A DNA stretch of 5,217 bases. It comes from Candidatus Izemoplasmatales bacterium (GTDB lineage: Bacteria > Bacillota_I > Bacilli_A > Izemoplasmatales > Hujiaoplasmataceae). Within the stretch, counting starts at the first letter, position 1. Each line of letters begins with the position of its first letter. This document shows positions 4,838-5,217 of the stretch, one piece after another. Where the stretch lies: positions 1 through 5,217 of the forward strand of contig JAQVTV010000086.1 of assembly GCA_028699855.1 (NCBI GenBank). Reading direction: 5' to 3'. The notes under the pieces are model-generated. The model saw only the letters and a program-made list of their open reading frames with translations. It was not told where the DNA came from and did not search any database. The position numbers and the translations under genes are program-made.

Positions 4838-5217
4838 GTCGTTGCCTCCCTTTCGGCTTTCCGGGTTTCAAGGTGCCGAAAATTCATGAATGCTTTCCAG
4901 TTGTCTTCACTATTGGAAATTTTCAAAGCGTATAGGTGAGGAGTATTGGCAGTGAGAATCTTCTCTTTGTTATTCTCGACGGTCCACAGAATGTATTGCC
5001 ATGTGATCTTGTCTTTCGCGTCTTTGAATAGCGGAGCTACAACTTTTTTGAAGGTTTGATCGCCGTATTTATCCCAGAAGAGCTCGGCCACTCTATTCAT
5101 GTAATTCTTTTTTGCCCGTTCCGCTTCTGGGATATTTTCAAAAGGGACGTCGTCAGACGTAAGGTCTTGCTCCTTAAAGATCTTTAGATCTTTAAGATCT
5201 TTAAGATCTTTAAGATC
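4834..5217 (-). CDS. Putative replication initiator or helicase loader, C-terminal part
   Basis: The frame is open from the right edge to TGA (4836-4834), giving 127 visible residues, so the N-terminus lies outside the window. An ATG at 5100-5098 lies inside the frame, but nothing resembling an SD sequence precedes it and 39 sense codons continue upstream without a stop, so the gene most likely starts beyond the edge. The visible part begins with the repeat DLKDLKDLKDLK, then IFKEQDLTSDDVPFENIPEA, then a helical domain (NRVAELFWDKYGDQTFKKVV, WQYILWTVENNKEKIL) ending in a basic tail. The family is not recognised from motifs. The initiator/loader call rests on position (stop overlapping the DnaB start as ATGA) and on repeat-bearing linkers known in phage replisome organisers. 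It could be another replication accessory protein. Confidence 0.6.
   Translation of the reverse strand, partial: DLKDLKDLKDLKIFKEQDLTSDDVPFENIPEAERAKKNYMNRVAELFWDKYGDQTFKKVVAPLFKDAKDKITWQYILWTVENNKEKILTANTPHLYALKISNSEDNWKAFMNFRHLETRKAEREATT
5176..5217. repeat. Tandem 9-bp GATC repeat, possible iteron or origin element
   Basis: On the plus strand the unit AAGATCTTT is repeated in tandem up to the window edge. GATC occurs at 5179, 5187, 5196, 5205 and 5214, spaced 8, 9, 9 and 9 bases. Each unit contains the palindrome AAGATCTT (or AGATCT at the short unit). On the minus strand the 9-base units encode DLK repeats in the putative initiator; the one 8-base step changes the phase so that the next codons read IFK. 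The array probably continues past the edge. Lambdoid and some Gram-positive phages carry origin iterons inside the initiator gene next to the helicase gene, so this could be the replication origin. It could also be only a low-complexity protein linker. Confidence 0.75.

Noticed and set aside
1..5217. Genome-wide recoding of TAG to a sense codon
   Set aside because: DnaB and dUTPase also end in TAG exactly where their families end and where the next gene begins, so TAG works as a stop here. The YopX tail therefore remains a local oddity.
5176..5217. CRISPR array
   Set aside because: Units of 9 bp in direct tandem without spacers are not CRISPR repeats.

Overview
The window looks like the early (DNA replication) module of a tailed bacteriophage or prophage. 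All supported genes lie on the minus strand, so transcription runs from the right edge to the left edge. Thirteen coding regions are supported, two of them cut by the window edges, and no gene is supported on the plus strand. Spacing is very tight: stop and start codons overlap (ATGA, GTGA, TGATG), touch, or lie 1-13 bases apart. Nearly every gene has a strong purine-rich Shine-Dalgarno (SD) sequence of the AAGGAGG type. The single exception to the tight spacing is an 87-base gap at 361-447. No convincing promoter or terminator is visible, which fits one long polycistronic message whose promoter lies beyond the right edge.

Layout in transcription order: (1) 5217-4834, the C-terminal part of a putative replication initiator or helicase loader, entering the window through an in-frame 9-bp repeat rich in GATC; (2) 4837-3575, a DnaB-type replicative helicase; (3) 3573-3433, a 46-residue protein of unknown function; (4) 3436-2990, dUTPase; (5) 2989-2567, single-stranded DNA-binding protein; (6) 2567-2220, a RusA-family Holliday-junction resolvase; (7) 2206-1928, a Cro/CI-type helix-turn-helix regulator; (8) 1916-1731, a 61-residue basic protein; (9) 1734-1066, a PD-(D/E)XK nuclease-like protein with a probable winged-helix tail; (10) 1064-936, a 42-residue single-span membrane protein; (11) 939-448, a YopX-family phage protein; (12) 360-139, a 73-residue unknown; (13) 126-1, the start of another unknown small protein.

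The right half is a coherent replication set. The initiator or loader and the DnaB helicase would open and unwind the origin, SSB would coat single strands, dUTPase would keep uracil out of new DNA, and RusA would resolve branched intermediates. The left half carries regulatory and accessory genes typical of variable phage cargo.

The host cannot be fixed from sequence alone. Strong AAGGAGG sites, frequent GTG starts and AGA/AGG arginine codons suit Firmicutes or Thermotogota. The SSB (the ...KGRLVLVEG... and ...VRFM... segments and an F in place of the usual W) reminds me of Thermotoga SSB from memory, so a Thermotogota host such as Mesotoga or Kosmotoga is a weak guess.

The points most worth a second look are the in-frame tail beyond the amber stop of the YopX-like gene, which exactly fills the only large gap; the GATC-rich iteron-like repeat inside the putative initiator gene; and the nuclease/winged-helix fusion.
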